Assembly (NCBI GenBank): GCA_013287025.1
Contig: JABDEN010000027.1
Location: 1-21,006 of the forward strand
DNA: 21,006 nucleotides
Source: Gammaproteobacteria bacterium
Lineage (GTDB): Bacteria > Pseudomonadota > Gammaproteobacteria > DSM-16500
Direction: 5' to 3'
Position 1 is the first letter of the stretch; every line of letters begins with the position of its first letter. Below the pieces are notes generated by a model. The model saw only the letters and a program-made list of their open reading frames with translations. It was not told the origin of the DNA and did no database searches. This document shows, piece by piece, positions 14,068 to 21,006 of the stretch. The position numbers and the translations under genes were made by a program.

Positions 14068-15228
14068 ATGATAAAAAGGATTTTATTTTTTATTCTATTT
14101 TTTTTGATTAGCAATGTTTATGCTAATACCGTAGATGTTCCACCTCCCATTTATCTTAACCAGTTGCAAGTTCCTGCGGGATTTAAAATTACCGTTTTTG
14201 CGCGCATTCCAAATATCAGGCAAATAACTATGGGAGGAGACGGAATTATCTATGCAGGCTCCTCGCATCACCAAGGAAATAATGCGGTGTATGCCATACA
14301 ACCTAGTGCTGATTACACCCATGTTGTAAAAATGTATAAACTCGTCGAAGGTCTCGATGCACCCATTGGTGTCGCTTATTACAATCATGATTTGTATATT
14401 GGTGAACAATTTAAAATTCAGAAAATTCCGAATGTTTCGGATAATTGGCAACATCCCGATAAAATAACTGTTGTCACCATCATTGATAATATTCCGCCAC
14501 CGCAAACAGATTTTTCGCATAGTCGTAAATATCTTAAATTTGGACCTGACGGAAGATTATATTTTCAGGTCGGTGATCCGGTGAATAGTAGCCAAAGTGA
14601 TAATCCCATCATTCAAACCATGCTCTCGATTAAACCAGATGGTTCTGATTTACAAATTTATTCGCACGGCATTCGTAATATAGTGGGATTTGATTGGCAA
14701 CCGGATACGAATGTTTTATGGTTTTCTGATAATGGCCAAGATGATTTAGGGGATACTTTTCCGCCTGATGAAATTAATCGCGCACCGGTCTCAGGAATGA
14801 ATTTCGGTTTTCCTTGTTACATAGGAAATAACGTACCTGTGACCAAATACACCAATTGTCCGCCGGTTAATGAAGTAACGCCGCCAGCAGCGGAACTTGA
14901 CGCACACTCAGCGCCTTTGGGGCTCACTTTTTATAGGGGAACGCAATTTCCCAATGAATACCACAATAATATGTTTTTAGCACAGCACGGTTCTTCGATA
15001 CGACATGACAAACTCACCGGTTATCAGGTACTTAGGGTCGTAGTGAATAATGACAAAGTTGTCAACGTGGAACCTTTTATTTCGGGATGGTCTGAAGGCA
15101 CAAATTTCTGGGGACGACCGGTCGATGTCGCCGAATTACCGGATGGATCCTTATTAATTTCTGATGATTATTCTGGGACTATTTATCGACTTGCTTATGA
15201 CCAGAGCCTCGCGAAAGTCTCGAGGTGA
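14068..15228 (+). CDS. Secreted PQQ-dependent sugar dehydrogenase-like protein (sorbosone/soluble GDH family)
   Basis: A 386-aa protein with a signal peptide (MIKRILFFILFFLISNVYA) and a six-bladed propeller. Family landmarks are FSHSRKYLKFGPDGRLYFQVGD (149-170, given in two parts: FSHSRK and LKFGPDGRLY), SHGIRNIVGFDWQPDT (199-214) and LWFSDNGQDDLGD (217-229). Also present are PPDEINR, GMNFGFPCY, and near the C-terminus GRPVDVAELPDGSLLISDDY. In soluble glucose dehydrogenase a His and an Arg in the first two segments act in catalysis and PQQ binding; His151 and Arg203 are the candidates here. It probably oxidises a sugar or aldose in the periplasm. No PQQ synthesis genes are in this window, so the cofactor would come from elsewhere. 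GAGG lies 10 nt before the ATG. Monocistronic. Confidence 0.85.
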   Translation: MIKRILFFILFFLISNVYANTVDVPPPIYLNQLQVPAGFKITVFARIPNIRQITMGGDGIIYAGSSHHQGNNAVYAIQPSADYTHVVKMYKLVEGLDAPIGVAYYNHDLYIGEQFKIQKIPNVSDNWQHPDKITVVTIIDNIPPPQTDFSHSRKYLKFGPDGRLYFQVGDPVNSSQSDNPIIQTMLSIKPDGSDLQIYSHGIRNIVGFDWQPDTNVLWFSDNGQDDLGDTFPPDEINRAPVSGMNFGFPCYIGNNVPVTKYTNCPPVNEVTPPAAELDAHSAPLGLTFYRGTQFPNEYHNNMFLAQHGSSIRHDKLTGYQVLRVVVNNDKVVNVEPFISGWSEGTNFWGRPVDVAELPDGSLLISDDYSGTIYRLAYDQSLAKVSR

Positions 15229-15311
15229 GTTTTAAAAAAATCCGGAAACTTTAGATCCCGCCGTTTTGTTGATACAATCACAACATAATACTTTTATCCT
15301 AAGGATTGGGA

Positions 15312-16712
15312 TTGCACTTCATCTTTTTGTTAATGGTATGTTTATTTGCACTCACCGGTTGTGTGTATTATGGAGATATCCATGATCATTCAAAACCGCT
15401 CAATCCTGCGAGTTTAACAGCACCCCATGTCTATCCGATTCCAGAAAAAAAAGTAGAAGAAAAAGGTTGTTGGTGGAATAAATTTAAAGATCCGCAATTA
15501 AACCAATTGATTGAGATCGCGCTCGCCGATTCCCCCACTATGCAAATCGCAGCAGCGCGGATGAGAGAAAGCCGGTATGTTGTCGATGCCATGACGGCAA
15601 GTTTGTGGCCTTCCATTGAGATGAATGGATATATACAAAAACAAAAATTTTCCGCAACCGGACTTGCGCCACCACCTTTTAATGGAAAAACATTTAACAT
15701 TGCTGATTTGGCATTAAATTTTAACTATGAATTTGATTTTTGGGGTAAAAATCGAGAATCTGTCAGAGCGGCTGTCAGTGAGGCATTTGCGGCGGAAGCT
15801 GATCTGCAAGAAGCGCGGTTAGTGTTAGCTGCCGCAGTTGCGAACACCTATTTTCAATTGCTTGGGATTCATGAGCAATGGAAAATCTTGAAAGATAATT
15901 TGCAACAAACCACCGAGCTCTCAGATATCGTAACGGATCGCGCTAAAAATGGCGTAGAATCGGATATTCCGGTAAAAACCGCTCTAGCTAATATTCAAAA
16001 TGCAAAATTACAAGTATTGCAATATGCGGAAGCTGAAAAAGTCACGCGTCATCAATTGGCGGCCTTATTAGGAAAAAATCCTTTTCAAACCGACATAAAA
16101 ATCGTGTTTTCTTATCATAAGAATAATGTGAAACTACCCCCTTGTCTTATGGCCAACATACTGGCAGAACGTCCTGATATCGATGCCGCCAAAGCACGCG
16201 TCGTCGCGCGCGCGCATCGCATTAATGTTGCGAAAGCACGATTTTTCCCTAATATTAATTTAATTGGATTGTTTAGTTATCAGAGCGTTCAATTAAATCA
16301 TCTTTTTAATAGCGATAATCAAAATAATGCCATCACGGGGGCGATTGATTTACCCATTTTTGATGCAGGTTTACGTCGTGCTAATTTAAAAGAAGATTAT
16401 GCGAAATATGATGTGGCGGTGAATGAATACAATAACACCATTTTAACGGCGTTACGAGAAGTCGCAGATCAAAATACGATTTTACGATCCCTTGAAAAAC
16501 AATTGGCCGCACAAACCGCAGCCGTCAATGCGACGCGACATAATTATCAATTGTTTAACGCAAGATATCGGCATGGCATTGTGGATTACGTGCAGGTTCT
16601 CGAAATTAAAGAATTGTTACTTGAAGAAGAAGCCCAATTAGTGAGTTTAGAAACGCAACATCTGCAAGCAACCGTAACATTGTTGAAAGCATTAGGCGGA
16701 CCTGAATCATGA
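15312..16712 (+). CDS. NodT-type outer-membrane efflux lipoprotein (TolC-like)
   Basis: The outer-membrane channel of a tripartite pump. A short lipoprotein signal ends in the lipobox ALTGC, so Cys17 would be lipidated. It is followed by the GCWWNKFKDPQLNQLI region typical of NodT/OprM proteins and two outer-membrane efflux repeats (about 60-270 and 280-460) with long helices such as EADLQEARLVLAAAVANTYF and the mirrored LLEEEAQLVSLETQHLQATV. AERPDIDAAKARV is a family hallmark. No ATG fits well: TTG 15312 is 6 nt from AAGGA (15301-15305) and is chosen. TTG 15306 is too close, and ATG 15333 leaves too short a signal. The signal unusually lacks Lys/Arg. The stop overlaps the adaptor start (ATGA), so the three pump genes form one operon. 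Confidence 0.88.
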   Translation: MHFIFLLMVCLFALTGCVYYGDIHDHSKPLNPASLTAPHVYPIPEKKVEEKGCWWNKFKDPQLNQLIEIALADSPTMQIAAARMRESRYVVDAMTASLWPSIEMNGYIQKQKFSATGLAPPPFNGKTFNIADLALNFNYEFDFWGKNRESVRAAVSEAFAAEADLQEARLVLAAAVANTYFQLLGIHEQWKILKDNLQQTTELSDIVTDRAKNGVESDIPVKTALANIQNAKLQVLQYAEAEKVTRHQLAALLGKNPFQTDIKIVFSYHKNNVKLPPCLMANILAERPDIDAAKARVVARAHRINVAKARFFPNINLIGLFSYQSVQLNHLFNSDNQNNAITGAIDLPIFDAGLRRANLKEDYAKYDVAVNEYNNTILTALREVADQNTILRSLEKQLAAQTAAVNATRHNYQLFNARYRHGIVDYVQVLEIKELLLEEEAQLVSLETQHLQATVTLLKALGGPES

Positions 16713-17911
16713 CAGATGGAAATAAAGACGACGGCACTGATAAAAACACCAAGTATACGCGTAGAAAAGCAATAATTATTCTTGGCAGCTTTTTTCTTAT
16801 TCTCGGATTCATATGGTTACTTTATTATATTTTCATCGCACAGTTTGAAGAATATACCGATGATGCTTACGTGAATGGGAACGTCGTAGAACTCATGCCA
16901 CAAGTATCAGGAACCATCACTGAGATCAGCGCAGATGACACCCAATTTGTCTCTCAAGGCGAAACCATTATTCGACTTGACCCTGCCGATACATTGACGG
17001 CGTTGCAAGGGAGAGAAGCAGAACTCGCTGAAACCGTTCGAAAGGTTCGCCAATATTACGAAAATGCGGAACGTGTCGACGCAGAATTAACGAGAAGCCG
17101 CGCCGATTTAGTCAAAGCAGAGCTTGATTTAAAACGTCGTGTGGGTTTAGTCGGTGATCGCGCGATTTCCAGAGAAGAAATGCAACATTTTCAAGCTGCA
17201 CTGCAAACGGCGGAAGCAAATTATCAAGCAACGTTACGTAATTTACGTGTAGCGCGCGCCTTAGTAGAAAACAGTCATCTTTATACTCACCCAGAAGTAG
17301 AACGTGCGAAAGCGAATTTGAAAGTCGCTTATTTAAATTATCATCGTATCAATATTCTTGCTCCTGTATCTGGTTATGTGGCAAAACGCGGCGCGCAAGT
17401 CGGACAACACGTCAATACGAACACCCCGATGCTTGCCATTGTTCCCCTTGATCAAGTGTGGATTGATGCAAATTATAAAGAATCACAATTAAATCATCTC
17501 CGCGTCGGTCAACCCGTCACTATCTCTGCGGATGCCTATTCAGATATTTCCTATCACGGAAAAGTGGTGGGATTAAATGCGGGAACGGGCGCCGCTTTTG
17601 CATTGTTACCGCCACAAAATGCGACTGGCAACTGGATCAAGATAGTTCAACGATTGCCAGTGCGGATTATCATTGACCCCGATGAATTGAAAAAAAATCC
17701 TCTTGAAATTGGCTTGTCTATGCGCGTCACGACAAATACCCATCACAGAAATGGTAATAGGCTGGCAGTCGCGAGTCCTGCAAAACCACTTTACTTCACG
17801 GATGTCTATGCAAAGCAATTAGCGAATGTGGACACTTTGATTATGAAAATCTTACAGGATAATTCGAGCGATCTCTTTTTACCGAAATTAGAGAAAAGAA
17901 CGAATGGATAA
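16709..17911 (+). CDS. emrA: EmrA/HlyD-type membrane-fusion adaptor of efflux pump
   Basis: A 400-aa adaptor: a charged cytoplasmic N-terminus, one membrane anchor (about 24-46, AIIILGSFFLILGFIWLLYY), then the EmrA hallmark EYTDDAYVNGN. A biotinyl-lipoyl-like half (VELMPQVSGTITEI) follows, then a long alpha-hairpin (about 85-205), the second lipoyl half (ILAPVSGYVAKRGAQVGQHV) and a beta-barrel domain. It links the inner-membrane transporter to the outer-membrane channel. It overlaps the channel gene by 4 nt (ATGA) and the transporter gene by 8 nt (ATGGATAA). The symbol reflects family similarity to E. coli EmrA, not proven orthology; substrates are unknown. Confidence 0.88.
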   Translation: MTDGNKDDGTDKNTKYTRRKAIIILGSFFLILGFIWLLYYIFIAQFEEYTDDAYVNGNVVELMPQVSGTITEISADDTQFVSQGETIIRLDPADTLTALQGREAELAETVRKVRQYYENAERVDAELTRSRADLVKAELDLKRRVGLVGDRAISREEMQHFQAALQTAEANYQATLRNLRVARALVENSHLYTHPEVERAKANLKVAYLNYHRINILAPVSGYVAKRGAQVGQHVNTNTPMLAIVPLDQVWIDANYKESQLNHLRVGQPVTISADAYSDISYHGKVVGLNAGTGAAFALLPPQNATGNWIKIVQRLPVRIIIDPDELKKNPLEIGLSMRVTTNTHHRNGNRLAVASPAKPLYFTDVYAKQLANVDTLIMKILQDNSSDLFLPKLEKRTNG

Positions 17912-19436
17912 ACTACCTTGTTTAGTAGGAACCCGGTTAGTATTGCTCACTATTGCATTATCACTTGGCATATTCATGAATGTGTTGGATGTATCGATTG
18001 CCAATGTTGCGATTCCAACGCTTGCAGGAGATCTTGGCGTTAGTCCTGATAATGGAACGTGGGTCATTACTTCTTTTGCCGTCAGTCAAGCCATTATGTT
18101 ACCGCTGACAGGTTGGCTCGCTCGACGTTTTGGTGAGGTGCGTTTATTTTTACTTTCCACCGCTTTATTTACTATCACATCCGTTTTATGCGGTTTATCA
18201 ACGAATTTACCTATGTTAATTTTTTTTCGTGTTCTACAAGGTGCAGTTTCTGGACCGATGATTCCTTTATCACAGAGTTTATTGTTAGCGAATTACCCGG
18301 AGCATCGTAAAGGTTTTGCCACTGGACTTTGGGCGATGACTGCGGTGGTTGCCCCGATTTTCGGGCCTATTTTGGGCGGCTGGATTACCGACAATTATAC
18401 TTGGCCATGGATTTTTTATATTAATATTCCAGTAGGAATTTTTTCGGTTGTCTTTACGTGGATCACGCTTCAAGGACGAGAAAGCCGTATCATCAAAATA
18501 CCTATCGATACAGTTGGGTTGATATTGTTAATTGTGGGTGTAGGTTGTCTGCAGGTTTTGTTAGATAAAGGAAATGACCTTGATTGGTTCCATTCTAATT
18601 TTATTTTGACGTTAACCATCATTTCCATTATTGCTTTAAGTTTTTTAATTCTCTGGGAACTGACAGATAAAAATCCAATCGTTGATCTCCGTTTATTTAC
18701 CCATCGAAATTTCACGGTGGGAACCATTGGTTTAACCTTAGGCTTTCTGGTTTATTTTTCAAATGTTGTCATTTTACCTTTATGGTTACAAACCCAACTG
18801 GGATATACCCCGACATGGGCGGGACTGGCTACGGCGCCTGTCGGTATTTTACCGTTTTTGTTGACACCGTTTATCGGCCAATATATGGGGAAATTTGATT
18901 TACGCTTCATTGTGAGTCTTGGATTTATTGTGTTTGCTGCGACATCTTTTTGGCAATCCAATTTTTATACCAGTGTCGGTTTCCTTCAAATTGTAGAGCC
19001 ACGTTTTATTCAAGGTTTGGCGCTGGCTTTCTTTTTCACGCCCCTGATTAGTATCGCCATTTCGGAAATTTCAGCGGAGCGCCTGGCCAGTGCCTTAGGT
19101 CTCGCGAATTTTTGTCGGATTTTAGGCGGCAGTTTTGGAACATCATTGAGCGTCACTTTGTGGGACAGACGCGAAGCATTCCACCACAGTCGCCTAGTGG
19201 AAAATATTAATGATTTCAATTCCATCAGCAATCATGCCATTCAGCATTTACAAGCACTGGGTTTTGAAGCAAAGAAAAGTTTGGAATACGTTACGTTACA
19301 AATTACCAATCAAGCATTCATGTTATCTACCAACGATATTTTTTGGATATCGGGTTGGATTTTTATCGGGTTATTGGCTGTGATTTGGCTTGCAAAACCG
19401 CCCTTTTTAAAAATGCAGGGGCCTATTGCTGAGTGA
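17904..19436 (+). CDS. emrB: DHA2-family (EmrB/QacA) multidrug efflux transporter
   Basis: A 510-aa inner-membrane transporter with 14 expected segments. Family motifs are NVLDVSIANVAIPTLAGDLG near the N-terminus (motif D1), GWLARRFGEVRLF (motif A, cytoplasmic loop 2-3), and APIFGPILGGWITDNYTW followed by WIFYINIPVG (motif C, diagnostic of drug/H+ antiporters of the 14-helix group). It works with the adaptor and channel genes upstream to expel hydrophobic compounds or acids from the cell. The start overlaps the adaptor by 8 nt. The aconitase gene begins 33 nt after its stop with no obvious terminator, so read-through is likely. No MarR-type repressor gene is present nearby, unlike many emrAB loci. 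Confidence 0.9.
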   Translation: MDKLPCLVGTRLVLLTIALSLGIFMNVLDVSIANVAIPTLAGDLGVSPDNGTWVITSFAVSQAIMLPLTGWLARRFGEVRLFLLSTALFTITSVLCGLSTNLPMLIFFRVLQGAVSGPMIPLSQSLLLANYPEHRKGFATGLWAMTAVVAPIFGPILGGWITDNYTWPWIFYINIPVGIFSVVFTWITLQGRESRIIKIPIDTVGLILLIVGVGCLQVLLDKGNDLDWFHSNFILTLTIISIIALSFLILWELTDKNPIVDLRLFTHRNFTVGTIGLTLGFLVYFSNVVILPLWLQTQLGYTPTWAGLATAPVGILPFLLTPFIGQYMGKFDLRFIVSLGFIVFAATSFWQSNFYTSVGFLQIVEPRFIQGLALAFFFTPLISIAISEISAERLASALGLANFCRILGGSFGTSLSVTLWDRREAFHHSRLVENINDFNSISNHAIQHLQALGFEAKKSLEYVTLQITNQAFMLSTNDIFWISGWIFIGLLAVIWLAKPPFLKMQGPIAE

Positions 19437-19469
19437 TGACTTATTAATTTCTGCAAAGGAGTGCCGAGA

Positions 19470-21006
19470 ATGTCTTTCAATATGACGCAAAAACTTATTC
19501 AATCACATCTCATCGATGGCGCTATGACGCCAGGTGAAGAAATAGCCCTCAAAATTAATCAAACGCTTTGTCAAGATGCAACGGGTACACTCGTCATGCT
19601 TGAGCTTGAAGCAATGGGGATTGATCGCGTTAAAACAGACCTATCCGTTCAATATGTCGATCACAATCTCATTCAAGAAGATTTTAAAAATGCTGACGAT
19701 CATCTTTTTTTACAAAGTGCGTCTGAACGTTTTGGTGTATGGTTTAGCCGTGCTGGGAATGGAGTCAGCCATCCACTGCATATGGAATTTTTTGGAAAAC
19801 CCGGTGAAATCATGGTGGGTTCTGATAGTCATACTTGCGCAGGTGGTGCGCTAGGTATGCTTGCCATTGGTACGGGTGGGTTAGAAGTGGCGATGGCCAT
19901 GGCAGGATATCCATTTTATGTCAAAATGCCAAAAGTGATGGGAGTAAAACTCATTGGAAAATTGCCAGATTGGGTGAGCGCAAAAGATATTATTTTAGAA
20001 ATGCTTCGTCGTCATAGCGTAAAAGGTGGCGTAGGTTATGTCATCGAATACTATGGGGAAGGATTAAAACATTTGGATTTGTGGGACAGACATGTCATTG
20101 CCAACATGGGAGCAGAGCTCGGTGCGACAGGAACGGTATTTCCATCTGATAAAGCCACATTGAAATTTTTACAACAACATGGACGCGAAAAAGACTGGAT
20201 AGCATTAGCGGCTGATAAGGGTGCAACCTATGATAAACATGATGAAATTGACCTATCTACTCTAGAACCTCTCATTGCTTTACCTTCAAGTCCTGGGAAT
20301 GTTGTGCCCGTGAAAAAAGTAAAAGGTCGCGATATTTATCAAGCATATATTGGTTCTTCTGCGAATCCCGGCTATCGTGATTTTGCTATTGCCGCGCAAA
20401 TGATCAAGAATAAACAGATTAATGCTAATGTATCCTTTGACATCAATCCTGCCACGCGCAATATGCTAGAAGAACTTGCAGAGAATGGCCTATTGAGCGA
20501 CCTCATTCATTCTGGTGCGCGAATACATCAAACAGGTTGTAATGGCTGCATCGGCATGGGTCAAGCACCTGCGACGGGCCGCAACAGTTTACGTACCGTC
20601 CCAAGGAATTTTCCAGGGCGCTCGGGTACCAAAGAAGATAGCGTTTATTTATGTAGCCCAGAAGTGGCGACTGCTTCCGCACTGAAAGGCATGATTACTG
20701 ATCCTCGAGATTTAAAGTTTCCTTATCCCAAAATAAAAAAGATAAAAAAAGTTATTATGAATAAAAAAATGATGCAATCGCCATTATCACCAACGGATGC
20801 ACGTAAAATCAAATTGGTGAAAGGACCTAATGTTAAATCACTGCCTGAATTGAACCCCATTTTAAAAAACATTCAGTTAACGGTGTTACTAAAAATGGGT
20901 GATAATGTTTCAACCGATGAAATCCTTCCTGCGGGAGCCCGCGTTCTACCTTTTCGCAGCAATATTCCTAAAATTAGTGAATTTGCATTTGATATCATTG
21001 ATGATA
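19470..21006 (+). CDS. Aconitate hydratase, short (Aquifex-type) form, partial at right edge
   Basis: ATG 19470 with AAGGAG 8 nt upstream opens 512 codons that run off the window. The [4Fe-4S] cluster ligands are present: SDSHTC (118-123, Cys123) and TGCNGC (355-360, Cys357 and Cys360). The substrate loops YIGSSANPGYRDF (293-305) and GRSGTKEDSVYL are also present. The swivel domain begins at about 470 with MGDNVSTDEILPAGARVL (476-493). The compact order, with the swivel starting near residue 470, suits the roughly 650-aa Aquifex-type aconitase rather than the 890-aa AcnA. It should isomerise citrate and isocitrate in the TCA cycle; related hydratases use other tricarboxylates, so the substrate is not certain. 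Placement downstream of the efflux operon is unusual. Confidence 0.88.
   Translation, partial: MSFNMTQKLIQSHLIDGAMTPGEEIALKINQTLCQDATGTLVMLELEAMGIDRVKTDLSVQYVDHNLIQEDFKNADDHLFLQSASERFGVWFSRAGNGVSHPLHMEFFGKPGEIMVGSDSHTCAGGALGMLAIGTGGLEVAMAMAGYPFYVKMPKVMGVKLIGKLPDWVSAKDIILEMLRRHSVKGGVGYVIEYYGEGLKHLDLWDRHVIANMGAELGATGTVFPSDKATLKFLQQHGREKDWIALAADKGATYDKHDEIDLSTLEPLIALPSSPGNVVPVKKVKGRDIYQAYIGSSANPGYRDFAIAAQMIKNKQINANVSFDINPATRNMLEELAENGLLSDLIHSGARIHQTGCNGCIGMGQAPATGRNSLRTVPRNFPGRSGTKEDSVYLCSPEVATASALKGMITDPRDLKFPYPKIKKIKKVIMNKKMMQSPLSPTDARKIKLVKGPNVKSLPELNPILKNIQLTVLLKMGDNVSTDEILPAGARVLPFRSNIPKISEFAFDIIDD

Noticed and set aside
15207..15240. CCTCG...CGAGG hairpin at the end of the PQQ enzyme gene as a terminator
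   Set aside because: The stem is only 5 bp, overlaps the stop codon and is followed by four Ts then As, which is too weak to call.
19576..20017. Two short + strand reading frames in the last 1.5 kb
   Set aside because: They are off-frame to the aconitase gene, which covers this region with all cluster-binding motifs.

Overview
The window looks like chromosome from an AT-rich gammaproteobacterium, most likely a relative of Legionella or Coxiella. This rests on the outer-membrane beta-barrel family at the left end, a fragment resembling the DUF6311 membrane-protein family, strong A+T bias and some TTG starts. It is an inference from protein families, not a marker-gene identification. I see no insertion sequence, integrase, CRISPR array, rRNA or phage gene.

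Layout. (1) 1-2361 is a rearranged envelope-protein locus: the C-terminal end of a beta-barrel protein (+), an exported seven-bladed propeller protein (+), the first 57 codons of a membrane protein (+), and the N-terminal half of a beta-barrel protein (-). The last two are cut at the same point near 1920. One inversion with ends inside an OMP gene and a membrane-protein gene would explain all pieces. (2) 2465-2813 holds an orphan ribbon-helix-helix (RHH) antitoxin-like gene (-) with a promoter overlapped by a perfect palindrome. (3) 2907-4640 is an ABC-F ATPase, followed by a class II tRNA (4697-4783) with serine-type features, an odd anticodon loop (UCU, A33) and no encoded CCA. (4) 4784-5401 (-) is a small SAM-dependent methyltransferase.

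(5) 5580-13612 is a six-gene, tightly packed + strand operon: PLP aminotransferase, D-2-hydroxyacid dehydrogenase-like protein, covalent-FAD oxidoreductase, a 619-aa protein of unknown family, an MFS transporter and a second ABC-F protein. Modifying enzymes, an exporter and a possible ribosome-protection protein in one unit suggest a small-molecule pathway with export and self-protection. This is the best candidate for an undescribed system here.

(6) 13635-13936 is a second small RHH gene with its own promoter and palindromic operator. (7) 14068-15228 is a secreted PQQ-type sugar dehydrogenase-like propeller. (8) 15312-19436 is a tripartite drug-efflux operon (NodT-type outer-membrane lipoprotein, EmrA-like adaptor, EmrB-like transporter) with overlapping genes. 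It is followed after 33 nt by a short-form aconitase that runs off the right edge.
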